Source: Annulohypoxylon bovei var. microspora
Lineage: Eukaryota > Ascomycota > Sordariomycetes > Xylariales > Hypoxylaceae
Length of the DNA stretch: 64,000 nucleotides
Reading direction: 5' to 3'
Assembly (NCBI GenBank): GCA_022836615.1
Contig: MU405216.1
Span: 372,001-436,000 of the forward strand
Shown piece after piece: positions 20,947 through 33,113 of the stretch; within the stretch, counting starts at the first letter, position 1, and each line of letters starts with the position of its first letter. Made by a program: the position numbers and the translations under genes. Below the pieces are notes generated by a model that was not told the DNA's origin, searched no databases, and was given only the letters and a program-made list of their open reading frames with translations.

Positions 20947-21004
20947 CAACCATTTTCTTTCTGATAAGCTTTGGTCATATTCCTTACTCTATTAAAAAAA
21001 CATT

Positions 21005-23265
21005 ATGGATCAAGTCATCACTGCTGTAGCTAGGACATCCTGCCAGCGCTGTCATAAACGCAAGAAGAAATGTGATAGGAAACTACCCGAGTGCGACAAC
21101 TGTAGAACGGCTAATGTGCCCTGCAGCTTTCTCGATGGCGACCAGCAGAGTGGTACCTATCCAATTGCGTACGTAATGTAACATCCTTTAATGATGTGGT
21201 TAAATCATGTACAACTTCCTCAGTTAACAGTAAGCTCTAGATTCGTGCAAGGGCTTGAAGCAAGGATTCAGGAATTGGAAAGTCAACTCGCATTGGCACT
21301 AGAAGCCGCACACGATTCTCCAGTTGTGCCAGAATCATCATTAGACGATGGCCTTTCCGGAACTCACGAGATCGGGGGCTCGGCGCATCAGACGCCTGCT
21401 AATGAAACCCTTGGGAGTGATTTATCTCCCTACTCTATGCATGGACAATCACACTCGTCTATCGAACAAGTGCCCGCTATTTCCATGGCCCGAGAACTGA
21501 GGATTATTTCCTTAGAGGCGGCAGCAGAACGGCATCTTGGATCTTCTTCGGGTTTATCTTTTGCTAAGTTAACACAAACGATTCTCAAACGTCTCACACC
21601 AGACCGAGCCGATTTCGTTTTCGGGATAACCCAAGGGGATGATATACTAGGACAAATAGATTGGGACTCGCCGCCGGATTTTTTTCATCCCCATATGATG
21701 AATTTCCCTAACATATCTGGATTTGGGCCGACGTTGTTTGGGGATATGTCTCTATCGAACATCATAGAGCCTTCAGTTTCTTTGGCTGACCTATGCCTGC
21801 CTTCGAAGTCACGCGCCGATCAGCTAGCATCTTTCTACTTTGCGCATTCGCACACGTTATATCCTATTATTAACCAGCACGAGTTCCTCACGTTACTAAA
21901 TAGGATCTACGAGCAACCTATAGATCCGTCCACTATGGATCCCATGTCTTCGTTCCGAATTTGGATGGTTCTAGCCATCGGTTCCTCGGCGCGCTGCTCA
22001 GTCTCGGTGGCCGAAGAGTCCGAGGCTTTACTATATTATAACAAAGCCCTCGAATATTTTGAAGCTGCGTTCGACTATGGCGATATGGTATGCTTCTGTT
22101 ACGCCCGTAAGCTGCTTTATAGACGCTAATACGGCTGTAAGGTAGCACTAGAGACAATTATTCATCAAGTATCCTTTAGTTTTTTTAACCAGCTTGGACC
22201 AAGTACATCAACCCCTGAATACCTTTCTTGGAGGTTCATACTGACAGCTTTTTAGACACTTGGTTTCTAGTTGGCACGGCAGCCCGTATGGCTATCGGTC
22301 TGGGCCTCCATACATCTTCTGCATATGAGGGGCTCCCTTTCAACATCTTAAATATGAGAAAGCGGATTTTCTTCTCTATATACATGATGGATCGGTTAGT
22401 TATCCTTCCTCAAATAACCACACAGGAAGTCTTCTGACATTTTCGTTCCCAATATGAAGTGTAATATCCATAGCGCTTGGCCGACCATTCGCGATACAAG
22501 ACGATGACATAGAAATTGAGGTAAGAGCATGCGATATCTTTCTATTAACCCTTTCTCACTGCTCACCTCCCACGATAGCCCTTTTTCGATGTCGACGACG
22601 AGCCGACTGAAAATATCGGCTCTCACGGCCGAGATATACTAGAACCTTCCCTAATGGCCATCCCCCGGCATATTCTAGACTTAAGAAGAATTGCCAGTAA
22701 GATCAGTAGACAAGTCTACGGGAACCAAGCGGCCATCCGAGCAAATATGCCTCACCGAGAAGAGATATTACATTCTCTCCATAGAGAGCTTATTGATTGG
22801 CGGCGTAACATGCCGTTCCCGCTCCCCGACGTTCATCCTAGAGTGCCTCATCTTAGTTCCAACTGGTATGATTATAACTACTACACACACATGGCTATGC
22901 TGTATAGGCCGTCGCCATTATTCCCAACCTTGGACCAAGCCATGGTCAAGAAGCTTGCAAATGTTGCCTCGCTGTCTATCCGCCAGGCCTACACCATGCA
23001 CCGTCAAAAGAGGTTCGCGTACAACTGGCTAAACTTACTGTCGTTGTTTATGTCGACTATCTCGCTGATCTATGCGTCTACCGCCCAACCACAGGAGCTG
23101 GTCAGCTATTTGCAGAAGGCTCAGGTGATTGATGATCTTGAGCTTGTCCTGCAGCTGTTCGACAAGTTGAACGGCAAGTTCTTGGGAGCTAAGAATATTC
23201 AATGCATCATTGATCGGGTCCTTCGAAGGTATAAGGAAATGTGCAACATGACGAATGCGAATTGA
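21005..23265 (+). CDS. Zn2Cys6 (Gal4-type) transcription factor, likely regulator of the cluster
   Basis: Six exons: 21005-21168, 21241-22087, 22142-22202, 22256-22394, 22460-22520 and 22579-23265; total 1959 nt, 652 residues, all in frame. Two introns use AAG acceptors. The zinc cluster is complete at the N-terminus: CQRCHKRKKKC, then CDNC and a final Cys, spacing C-x2-C-x6-C-x6-C-x2-C-x6-C. A coiled-coil helix follows (FVQGLEARIQELESQLALAL), as needed for dimer binding to inverted CGG half-sites. The fungal-specific middle homology domain spans about residues 240-480, with TWFLVGTAARMAIGLGLH, the IFFSIYMMDR motif and SIALGRPFAI. It sits at the right end of the cluster, and its own promoter has two CGG-N5-CCG sites. 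Confidence 0.92.
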
Positions 23266-23922
23266 GCTACGTACGATATATGTTTGTTTAGCTTGGACTC
23301 CGGAGTTGGCTCTTATTAAGTTTATGGGCGTTGGTCTCTGCTTAGGAAATCGGCGTTGGGTGGATTGACCTCATGTTAGAGCTCAGGGATAATGTATTTG
23401 GTAGTTGTACGATTCATTTATGAACAATTTAGGTCGGTGGAACTCGATAATCCCGAGTAACTCAATAGGAAACAAATTGACAACAAGAATAAGAAATGTG
23501 ATTAAGGAAGTTTCATGATACTATTCCATCGAGAAAAATCCTTGTGGGCTAGAACGGGAAATAGGGGTAACCCCCTGAAGTGAATATATGTGACTTTATG
23601 CATATTCACTTACCTACTCTGGTTACGTAATCAAAGATATTCTACAAAGCATATAGCTGCCTTCCCCGTTTTGCCCCACCAACAGGTCAGAGCTCCCCCA
23701 CGTCCCGTCACCTACCAACGAACTTCAAGCCCCACCTCGAACTTCGTGAAGCTTGCAAACACAACTTCACATCCCAACTCACCCTCCTCAGCCTCAACTT
23801 GATTCCAGGCTCTCATACTTCGGATTATCCTTCATTATCCACCAAACCAACCAACCAACGGAACTTAACACGACAACCACCCTCCTATGCCCTAGCCCCC
23901 ACGCCCCTCGAAAAACGCAACC
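23266..23922. other. intergenic region, CSN4 promoter
   Basis: Contains C/A-rich leader-like sequence with CCAACCAACCAAC just before CSN4. No CGG-N5-CCG site is present, which marks the right-hand limit of the putative regulon. Confidence 0.55.
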
Positions 23923-25230
23923 ATGGCCAGCCCCCAAATCACCGCGGCGCTGTCCCAGCTGCAATCGTCGTCGACCCCCTCCGCCGACCTCGAATCCCTG
24001 CTCTCGAACCTCAGCACCCTGTCCGCGCCCGGGACCATCTCCGCGGACCTGCGCGCCGTGGCCGACGCCGTGCTGGCGCCGTCCTCGCACCTGGGCGTCG
24101 TGGCCCAGCGCGCGCTGATCGAGCGCCTGGTCGCCGCCGCCCGCGCCTTCGAGCAGCCCGACCTGTGGGTCGACGTCGCCGAGCACACGCTCGCCGCGCT
24201 CTCCTCGTCGGCTAGCAGCGGTGGCGGTAGTAGTAGCATCAGCGACCAAACCACAACGTCGGGCACCTTCCTCGAGCAGGCCGTACAACTCCGCGAGCTT
24301 CTCGCAGACGCCCACGAGGCCAACGAATCGCACGTCGCCGCGGCCCGCGCGCTCGCCGAGATCCCGCTGGACTCTTCGTCGCGGCGCGTGACGCCGGAGA
24401 ACCGGGTGTCGGTGTGGGTGCGCATCGTGCGCAACTACCTGGAGGTGGACGACACGACGGCGGCCGAGACGTACCTCAACAAGCTCAAGAACGTCATCTA
24501 CCAGGTGTCCGACCCGACCCTCAACCTGCACTTCCGCCTCTCGCAGGCCCGCATCCAGGACTCGAAGCGCGAGTTCCTCGCCGCCAGCCAGGCCTACCAC
24601 GACATCAGCCTGTCGCCCGCCGTCGGCGAGGACGAGCGCCTGCACACGCTCGGCATGGCCGTGAAGTGCGCGATCCTGGCCCCCGCCGGCCCCCTGCGCA
24701 GCCGCGCGTTGGGCCGGCTCTTCAAGGACGAGCGGGCCGCCGCGCTGCCCGAGTTCGGCATGCTGGAGAAGATGCTGTTCGACCGGCTGCTGGCGCCGGC
24801 CGAGGTGCGGACGTTCGCCGAGGGCCTGGCGCCGCACCAGCTAGCCCTAACCGCGGACGGCACCACGGTGCTGGCGCGCGCCGTCGTCGAGCACAACCTG
24901 CTGGGCGTCTCGCGGCTCTACAGCAACATCGGCTTCGACGCGCTCGGCGTGCTGCTGGGGCTCGACGCCGACAAGGCCGAGGAAACGACCGCCCGGATGG
25001 TCGAGCAGGGCCGCCTCGTCGGCAGCATCGACCAGATCGACCGCGTCATCTACTTCCAGGGCGGCGAGGCCTCGGGCGAGAAGGGCAGCGGACGCGCCGA
25101 GGTCACCGTGGGCAGGGAGATGCGGCGCTGGGACGCCAACGTGCAGAGCTTTGCCGAGGAGGTCGAGAACGTGACGAACGCGCTGCAGCGAGAGTTCCCT
25201 GAGTTCGTGTTGCAGAACCTAGTAGTATGA
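23923..25230 (+). CDS. CSN4: COP9 signalosome subunit 4
   Basis: Single exon, 435 residues. The helical repeat N-terminal part, with ENRVSVWVRIVRNYLEVDDTTAAETYLNK and FRLSQARIQDSKREFLAASQAYH, and the C-terminal PCI domain with EHNLLGVSRLYSNIGFDALGVLLGLD and IDQIDRVIYFQ match CSN4. The COP9 signalosome removes Nedd8 from cullins and in filamentous fungi links light, development and secondary metabolism. A Ser/Gly/Thr-rich insertion lies near residues 93-110. The gene is markedly more GC-rich than its neighbours, producing long spurious open frames on the opposite strand. The third-position GC bias is strong but the protein is well conserved, so I see no reason to suspect transfer. Confidence 0.95.
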   Translation: MASPQITAALSQLQSSSTPSADLESLLSNLSTLSAPGTISADLRAVADAVLAPSSHLGVVAQRALIERLVAAARAFEQPDLWVDVAEHTLAALSSSASSGGGSSSISDQTTTSGTFLEQAVQLRELLADAHEANESHVAAARALAEIPLDSSSRRVTPENRVSVWVRIVRNYLEVDDTTAAETYLNKLKNVIYQVSDPTLNLHFRLSQARIQDSKREFLAASQAYHDISLSPAVGEDERLHTLGMAVKCAILAPAGPLRSRALGRLFKDERAAALPEFGMLEKMLFDRLLAPAEVRTFAEGLAPHQLALTADGTTVLARAVVEHNLLGVSRLYSNIGFDALGVLLGLDADKAEETTARMVEQGRLVGSIDQIDRVIYFQGGEASGEKGSGRAEVTVGREMRRWDANVQSFAEEVENVTNALQREFPEFVLQNLVV

Positions 25231-25515
25231 TGGACTTGGCAAGACGAAGCTGGCAAGGTGCGGAAGCAGGCAAGGTGCGGAAGGCATTGGCGCATGAGGA
25301 AGAATGAATGATCACTTGGTGCGTCTGGCGTTACCCAATGAATGAACGAATGCATAGATACGGCGTCAAGGAAAGACTATGTTGTAAATCGGCACTTGAG
25401 TTACTGAACTGAAAAAAACGCAAATTTACCTTACTCAACGAGATAGGTCTTAATGGATGGACTGTTAACGTGGAATAGTAATCATGATCTTATTAACCCG
25501 GCCTAGTAGTCTATT

Positions 25516-26643
25516 CTAATCGAGGTCGCTCTTGCGGACGACGATATAACCCTGGCTAAGTAACTTTGGGTTCCCCCTTTCCTCCTCGTATATCATGTCC
25601 CGGATAGCTTGCCTCTGTCGCGGGTCCGCGGCGATACTCTTAATGTCATCCTCTTGAGCTTCCGCGAGCTTGATGATTCTGACTAGCTGCTCGGCTATCT
25701 TCTCTCCCATCAGGTCGTAGCCGTTGGCCGAGAGGTGCACGCCGTCCATCTCCCAGTACTTAGGTCTGTTTTCGGGCAGCATATCGTGGTATGGTATTGC
25801 GGTGTATAAGTCGAAGTAGAAACTATGTCGAAAATTAGTATTTCGATGCTCGGGCGGATGAGGTGGAAATAGGGAAAGGGAAGTTTATGCCATCTTTACA
25901 GAGGATAATAAGAGAAAGTAGAAATGCCACCTACAAATTTGGTGTCTTATACTCCTTGATAGCCTTGTTCACTTCGTCCCTGCGCTCCTTAATATCCTTA
26001 TATCTACTTCTAGTGTCGGTTATCGTTAACGCGAGCACCTTGCCGCCCTTAGACAGCGGGATGTCCCAAGCCCGCTTCAAACTAGCAATGAGGTCTTCTG
26101 CCGAACATCCCCAACCGAGGTCACTGCGCAGAAACAAAATTCTTGGTTAGCATATAGATGTTTATATGAATATGGTTGATTAGATAAGAATTGAAATAAT
26201 GGGTGGTGAATTACTTTGTTCCACCTAGCACAATAGTCCAGTCATACGGTTCGTTATCACGAATCGCTATCTTCCCTAAGACCAAGTTTCCGTGTTAGTC
26301 CAGGTCAATTTGGCCCGCCGAATAGGAAATGGGAATAAGAGGGCAAAACCCAAATTTCAATCATAAACAAAGATGACAAGGAAGGAAAACATTCATTCTA
26401 TTTCTTCTGTAGGTAGATCGAGGATGGCAACTCACAAGCATCCTGCATGCGCTCGAGATACGAGCCCCTTGTCACCAAATCTCCCGGCACGCCATCGACC
26501 TCGTATATGATCTCGCCGTATCCGTGACCTAGAAACGCATCCTCGAGCTTCTCCTTCAGTTTCTCCGCGTACGGCTTCCCCGCCGGAAACCCCGACGTAA
26601 GCGAGTTGCCGAAGCAGAGGATGCGCAGCGTCTTTCTCGACAT
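25516..26643 (-). CDS. SGNH/GDSL-type esterase
   Basis: Four exons: 26643-26436, 26275-26215, 26123-25935 and 25822-25516; total 765 nt, 254 residues, in frame. The first intron is 160 bp and the others are 91 and 112 bp. Block I is CFGNSLTSG with the catalytic Ser at residue 14. Block III is GGTND (Asn90), assembled across an exon junction. Block V is DGVHLSANGYD with Asp179 and His182. All catalytic residues are present. There is no signal peptide, so it is probably intracellular. It resembles fungal SGNH hydrolases of unknown substrate; a C-terminal charged extension (about 70 residues) follows block V. Confidence 0.88.
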
Positions 26644-28617
26644 TTGGTCGGAGGCAGGGTTGCTTTCTGCGGCTAAAATGGGGAGCGCTAGAAGCGCTGG
26701 AGGATTGCAAGACGGATTGGCTAGGGCGGTGGATATAGAGACGCAACGTGGTAGACGGGCTAGATGGAAGTGTCACGAGACCGGTTGTTGGGATGGGATG
26801 GACGGATCCCGACTTAGTCGTCAACGCATATGGACGTCTTAGGCAGTCGTGTGTATTGTTCGATACGGAGAGTAGTAGACAGACGAATAGCACTATATTG
26901 AAATGAGAATAGATTCAAAACATCGGTGACTGTATACACCGTACTCAAAATGATGCGAATGAGAAGGTGAAAGTCAATAAGGCTGAAAGTATAAACAAGA
27001 GAAACAAAACTGACTCGATGTTTAAACCGTGACCAATGCGGCGTGTTGCGTCAGTCAGGTGCCCCTCCTAGAGCCAAGGTAGGATCCCACATAACTGGAT
27101 AGTCTGGGTAACGGCAGCTACGATAAGCTCGCGACGATGTGGGGCAGCCGAGCTATGATTAGGCCGGTATGCAGGGACAGCCTTGTTAAGAGTTACCTAG
27201 GTGCCTAAAAAGGTGGCAGGTATGGACCGCTCACCTTTCCACCCCACATAAACCTGCATTAAACAACATCCTGAGGGCGTTTGTTTGTTTGTTTGTTTTA
27301 TTGTTTAACGTCTAAAGGGAAGTGCCGACGGGCTAAATCCCCAACCTCCCTGGGGGTATGGGACGTGATAAGCATATATATACATGATATCAAATCGTGC
27401 CTCAAGGACTCATCATTCCCGGAGCCTTAGAACCCTACACGCGGTAACCTGAGCTGTAATAAGGCTGATCGAGACCTCCTGTCTTCTACATATCGCCGTA
27501 GTGCGTGGTCGCCTCCCCGATCCCCTTGATAAATTGTACCCGGACTCTCCTCCGCCCCAGTGAAGCATCCCCGTATCGTCGGTGTAAAACCCCATAGGGA
27601 AAACCACCTTCGTTTGAACGGGTGGTGCGAGTACCTCCCAGTCGCCGGTATCGAGGGTTTGAGCAATTCGCGCGTGTAATCAGTGCCCGTTGGCCATCGT
27701 TTACAAGTGCCGCGCTCCGTTGCGATCATAACGAGACTAACGATGCCTTCCCATAGGTTACGTGCCGCCGCGCGATCCTTCCCTCGTCGTCTCGTTATCT
27801 TCCTCTATCGTGGTGCGTTCGCTCAGACGATAGTAGGGCGAACGATTAAACGTGTTCTCGTTCTTTTTGTTCCAGCGTTACGGTGCTGTTAAGCCGTCGG
27901 AAAATAACGCATACAAAGTATATATGTTATTTCCCTCTCCGCTAACAAACCACTAATAAAAGTGGGTTGAGGGGAAAAAGTTGTTTTGGGGAAGGTTGAT
28001 CCTGAGGGCGTGAACACGTTGAATGATGATTTATCATATGGGTCTCCTTATGTAGGTACACATGATGCGGTCAAGACTTCCCAGGTGAGTTTACCTAGGT
28101 AAACGGCGGTATTAAAGAATCATTTTCATGTGCTATTTACGTATCAGACTCGAGATGTCAACGAAGACAAATCGACTACTTTCTATTATACTTAAGTCAA
28201 GTCAAACAAAGTCAAGTCAATCACAAGGAAGTCAAAAATCACGAATGGACAGACACAGGCATTACTTGCAGAATTTCTATAAGCCATCTGATGCAAGAGA
28301 TGCTATAACCTCCTCGCGAGAGAAGAAAAACAAAAAAGATGTGTAAAGTCCTGGGCGGTGTAGCCAATGTCTGCAATGCAATTCGAAGCAAGCGACAAAA
28401 AAACGAGTATCCGACACTCTTACAATGCAATGCTTCTGCCATAGTAATTCATCATGTGCTAATCCAGCCAATCAAAACAATCCATCCAGAAAACCACCCC
28501 ATTTTGTCCCCCCTAGAATTGTTCGACATAGGGGACTTTGAAGTTATGGGAAACTGACGACGCGATCCAGCATACAGGTCCTATCCTGTTTCTCAATTTT
28601 TATCCACTGCCCAATGA
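26644..28617. other. intergenic region
   Basis: A 2 kb stretch between the SGNH gene start and the 3' end of the CAF120-like gene. Visible are a (GTTT)n run near 27280-27300, an exact TACCTAGGTA at 28092-28101 and a run of GTCAA repeats around 28195-28230. Small open frames here have no family signature. Confidence 0.5.
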
Positions 28618-31600
28618 TTAAAATGCCTGTCCGTGGTAGGGGTGTTGGCTTTGTCCTCGTCCTCCAGGTGGTGGGCTCTGTCCCGTGAACGGCGGCGGGG
28701 AGAACTGGCCGTGAGGTGACTGCATGCGTTGCGGGTTGTATCGAGGATCGTAGTTGTTAGGTGGCGGAGATCCAAATCCTGATCCGGGCGACCAATTACC
28801 TTCTTGTTCGTAGACTGGACCAGGACTTCCAAAGCCGCCGTAGTTGGACCCGAGAGGTGTACCACTACGTCCCATGTTTGAGTACATGCCGGCGGGAGGT
28901 GGCATGCTAGGTGACTGTCCGGGCGGCGGGTATTGTTGGAAGGCCTGCTGCTGCTGCTGTCGCTGATTGATGGCATGTTGAGCGGCCTGGCTACTCCAAC
29001 CTTGCTTCATTTGCTGCTTCTCGCGTTCTCTAGCCTCAATCGCACCGACTAACCCAGCACCCGTTTGCGTAGGAGCATTCTTATTACCCGCCATGTTAAT
29101 CAACGGAGTGCCTGTAACTCGGGCTACATGTTCTTGTTCGCGAGCGGAAAGGTGTATATCACTGCCTCCTTGGCCGCCAAGGACGGCACCAGCGCCCCGA
29201 GAACCTGGGCGTTGTAGCAACTCGCCGGCTCCCCGTGAGTTCGGGCGCTGAAGTAATTCGCCAGCTCCTCGAGAGCCTGGTCGTTGTAGAAGATCTTGAG
29301 AACTATTACGAGAGTGCGCAGTTCCCATGTAGTCTTGCCCTTGGCCTCGACCAAGCGGAGGGGTTGGCGTGCCCGCTCCAAATCCGCTAAGAGTATTTCC
29401 AGATGACTGTCTCTGGTGTGCGTACAAGGGTGTTGCTGAAGCGACTGCAGCTCGTTGTTGGACGTATTCTTCAGCTGAGAGGCCATGAGTTGCGGGATTG
29501 CCAGGACTAGCATTTTGGGTAGCCGGTTGCCAGACGACACTTCGTCGTAGCGTATCTTCCGACTCCTGACGCGCATGTCCTGCCTCAGCTCCAGGAGACC
29601 TACGTGGAGGTTGGGGTGCTGGTGAATAAGAGCGAGGCGCCGGTGAAAAGACAGCCTGCTGAGGGTTGTTGGGAGTAGGAGTCTTCGTTCGTGGCACGGC
29701 CGCATAATTCATAGTAGGGCCGAAATTTATATCCGGAATATCGAAGCTGGGTCCTTGCATAGGAGAGTCATCATCGTTCCCTGTCGTTCGAAGTACACCG
29801 GCCCTTGGTCGCTCGCGTTCGCTCGAAGACGCGGTTTCCGTTGAGGGCCGCGAACTAGCATAATCGGGACTATCGGTTGATGCCGAGTCATCGTAGCGGC
29901 TAGCCTCATCATATCGACTACTAGCTTGACTCTTGCCCGTAGGCTGACGCTGCATACCAGCGTCAGGGGTGGCTCGGAGTCCTGGGTTAAGGGGGCGGAT
30001 CTGGCCCAATGCAGCGTTATCGATTCTATTACCTGTCAGACTTCCACTGCTCGTAGAAGGGGTCTGTGGTGACATATCGTCACGCTGCCTGTGCTGTAGA
30101 CTGTCGGTACGAGCTGGAAGCGGTTTTCTGCTAAGAGATGGAGACGTGTTTAATGGAGGTAAAGGTTTACGGTTGGCTGGAGACATTGGCCTGCCCTGTC
30201 CACGACCTTGTGGTCCTCCTGGTCCTCCCGGTGGTCCTGGTGGTCCTTGTGGTGGATATCCTCGATACATATTCTCGTTAGGTGGGTAGTTAGGTCGGCC
30301 ACGCCCCGGGGGAGGCATGTTCTGCTGCATATTTGGTGGAGGGCGGCCACGACCTCTACCGGGAGGCGGCATGCCGTAAGGAGGAGGTCCTCTTTGCCCC
30401 GGAGGCCCTGGAGGCATGTTACCTGGCGGTGGCCCATGAGGCGGTCCATAACCAGGAGGCGGAGGTCTGTTGCCATTGGCAGTTCCGGGTCGAGAAGTTG
30501 GGGTTTTCGGTCGCTGACCTTGATTAGGGCTCGGACCTCGTTGGCCCATAGGCGGAGGGCTCATGAGTGGCGATCTCGATCGCATCCCCCCGGGGCCTGC
30601 TTGAGGGGAGGTCAGGCCGGGAGGAGAGAGTGGGGAGATAGGCTGGTTATCTCTTAATGCTTCGCCAGGTCCGGCATTAGCAGACATCCCAGTACTGTTG
30701 ATGTGAGCATGTACCGGAGGCTGTGGACCACGTTGGTCTAATTGCTGCGGAGGTGGCCCCCGTCGCTCTTCGTTGCTCCTTTCACCATTCCATGCGGCTG
30801 CACCTGCGGGGGCAGCTGCAGGGGCACCGCCAGCTTTTGCAAGCTGTGTGAGCGTAGTCATGGACAAGCGGCTATTAGCTCGGCGCATCTCGGGCGAGTG
30901 GTATGGTCGGGTCGTAGGAACATGGCCGGGTGCGTGAGAGAAACTAGGAGGCTGAGATACCGGCTCCGGAGTTTGCATCCTTCTCATTCCTTCAAAATCA
31001 CGGATCGGTCCGTCAGCTCGCTCTTCGTCAGAACTCATGCGTTCTGGGGTTGATGCTAAATCGTTCATGAAACCGCGTGCTGGATTAGGTCCCCGGACGG
31101 ATGAGGCCGGGCTCGACGCATAAGGACTATTCTGGTGGGGCGGCGGTACGGGAGGGCCTGGAATGCTGGAATCTGAAGCATTACGAACATGACCCGACTT
31201 AACAGCCAACGACGAAGTGTCTCGCTCTCGATCTACAGGAGGGGCCGAGTCGGTTCTTATAGTTGGTCGACTGTTGAGCGACATGGACCGAGAAGAACGA
31301 ACTGAGGGAGGTGCATCGTCCGCAAAGCCTACACGAGGTTTCGAAGATCCTCCGGCGGCTGGGCCAAAACTAAGGCGTTTGCCATGACCGTTGGACTTGC
31401 TACCCGAACTAGCGCTCTCTACGTCGTCTGCGACGTTCATACGGACACCGGTTAATTCCTTCAATTTCTTCCTCCACTCTCGCTCGTTCCAACTGGAGCT
31501 ACCGTCAGTTCCGATTAGTCCAGCCACGTCGAAAAGCTCCAAATAGCCATATCGCTTGTGCTTGGGCATTGCAAACATGAGAGATCTCGAATCCAGGACA

Positions 31601-33113
31601 CTTGCGACAAGTCTCCCCGGGCGGCCATAGAGTCCAAAAGTATCCCAGGTAGGAAACAGGAATCTCAGCATCATCTCGAAACCGCTCACAGCTGGGTGTA
31701 CTTCGGGCATGATAAACACGAAACCTTCGCTTTCGGACGGCGGGTCGGAGTGGATAGTGATGTTCCCCTCAATCTTGATCAAAGTCGACGCGTCAATTAG
31801 TGACTTAGCTTGAGGGTATAGGGCATATGCGGAGTAGGCGTCGCTGATCGCTGCTATCGGTAGCATCTTCTTAGCTTTCTTTCCGTCTTTTCTACTATCG
31901 TAGAACTTGATATCTCCCTTTAGTAATGGAGCGTGCGAGCGATCATAGGGCGACTTTTTCTTGTGTTCCTTTTGCAGCTTTTGGTACTCCTTCTCGTCTG
32001 GTGGTGTAATGACACACCAGCATCGTCTCCACGGTACACCAGCCCCAAATCGGACTCTGACCCATTGATCCATTGGTATGCGTGCTCTTTCCATAATCAC
32101 ACCGATGTTGTTCAATGTCTTTCCCTTGCCAGCAATCAATGCTCCGGTATAAGCTTCTTGAAGGGTCGAATGTTCGAACATGGCAAGTCGGATGCCAGAC
32201 GTCCATTGAATTAGTGATTGCCTAGAATTGAAATGCAACAGATACCGATTCCGTCCAGCCGTCGATATGCTTAGAATATTCTGCAAAGGTGTCTCCTCAT
32301 TTGACCTTGTAGGCAACGATTCGATCTACTCATGTATTAGCCCAGACTCTAATCTTCCTAATAGCGTGGTCCCAAGATGGTCATTAGTATTTTTAGTGCT
32401 CGTACCATCTTTATAGAAGCATCTGTCAAATTGACAAATTTTGGCAGAACTTCTCCATCCTCACCAGCAGCATCCAATTCTGCCGCGTCCCACAGGGATA
32501 ACACGGTCCCTACTAGTTGTGCGAAACATTCCGTCCATGTCCGGTCAGCGTTCGGTCTCCCCTCTGCTAATTGTTAGCGATGTCGAAACAAATTTTCAAT
32601 TGATAATGGTGTAGACTCACGTGTGTTTTGGTCGTCTAGTTTTAGAAAATAACCCTCCTGATACAATTTGTTCACGTGGCTGTTGAGAAAGGTGAAGATA
32701 GGTTGAAGTTCGGGAATCGTCTCTTCGTTTACATCCATGAGGGGCGGTTGGTAGGCCTGCACCATAGACAGAGGCCTAGAAGTACTACGACTCGTTGTTC
32801 TGCGATGCGTCTCGATAGAAATGGGTGCAACAGCTAGAGGAGGCGAGCTGTCATGATCAAACCGGACTGGCGGCGATACTGGTAACGGAGTAGAAAAGGC
32901 GCGAGATCGCGTTCGATTGCGGAACCCACCGACGTTAATGATGTGGTGGCCTTTTGGCGAATTATTTAAATCTGGCTTGCTACTAACGAAGGGAACCTGA
33001 CCGTCCGGCGGCGACGGAGAAGGCGTGGATGAATCGCTTAGAATTTTCGGATCACCGTTAAACGAAGTGTGGTGAGAGCCAGAGAATTGGGACATAAACG
33101 ACAACACTTTCAA
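28618..33113 (-). CDS. PH-domain protein of the CAF120/SKG3 family (CCR4-NOT associated)
   Basis: Three exons: 33113-32621, 32563-32406 and 32325-28618; total 4359 nt, 1452 residues, in frame. After a Ser/Pro-rich N-terminus comes an extended PH domain (about residues 145-290) interrupted by two introns: YQEGYFLKLDDQNT|QGRPNADRTWTECF ... LPKFVNLTDASIKM|IESLPTRS. A second conserved block includes WVRVRFGAGVPWRRCWCV, followed by LYGRPGRLVASVLDSRSLMFAMP. The rest is a low-complexity tail rich in Pro, Gly, Gln and Ser with collagen-like GPPGPPGGPGG, and a poly-Gln stretch near the end. Yeast Caf120 and Skg3 share this layout and link to CCR4-NOT and polarity at the cell cortex; which of the two functions applies here cannot be told. 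The start could also be the ATG at 33095. Confidence 0.87.
29173..29298 (-). repeat. three in-frame tandem repeats of about 13 codons inside the CAF120-like gene
   Basis: The protein contains LLQRPGSRGAGE, LLQRPNSRGAGE and LLQRPGSRGAGA in direct succession, near residues 1226-1268. This is a recent minisatellite-type expansion and likely length-variable. Confidence 0.8.

Larger units (their letters stand above)
20409..21004. other. promoter region of the cluster regulator
   Basis: Contains two CGG-N5-CCG sites (20776-20786 and 20936-20946) and an exact TACCTAGGTA palindrome at 20434-20443. No exon was seen. Confidence 0.6.

Noticed and set aside
8979..23265. Reading the cluster as the benzoxazolinone-degradation (FDB) clusters of Fusarium
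   Set aside because: Neither the lactamase nor the N-malonyltransferase that define those clusters is present; the shared amidase, SDR and regulator types are too general.
8979..23265. Reading the cluster as a polyketide, peptide or terpene biosynthetic cluster
   Set aside because: No backbone synthase gene lies within it or next to it in the window.
23794..24837. 347-codon open frame antisense to CSN4, and long plus-strand frames at 24414-25202
   Set aside because: These are products of the high GC3 of CSN4. Composition is Ala/Arg/Gly/Pro without any family motif, and the CSN4 frame is clearly the coding one.
29124..29705. 193-codon minus-strand frame within the CAF120-like gene
   Set aside because: It is an alternative reading frame of the same strand, caused by low-complexity coding sequence.
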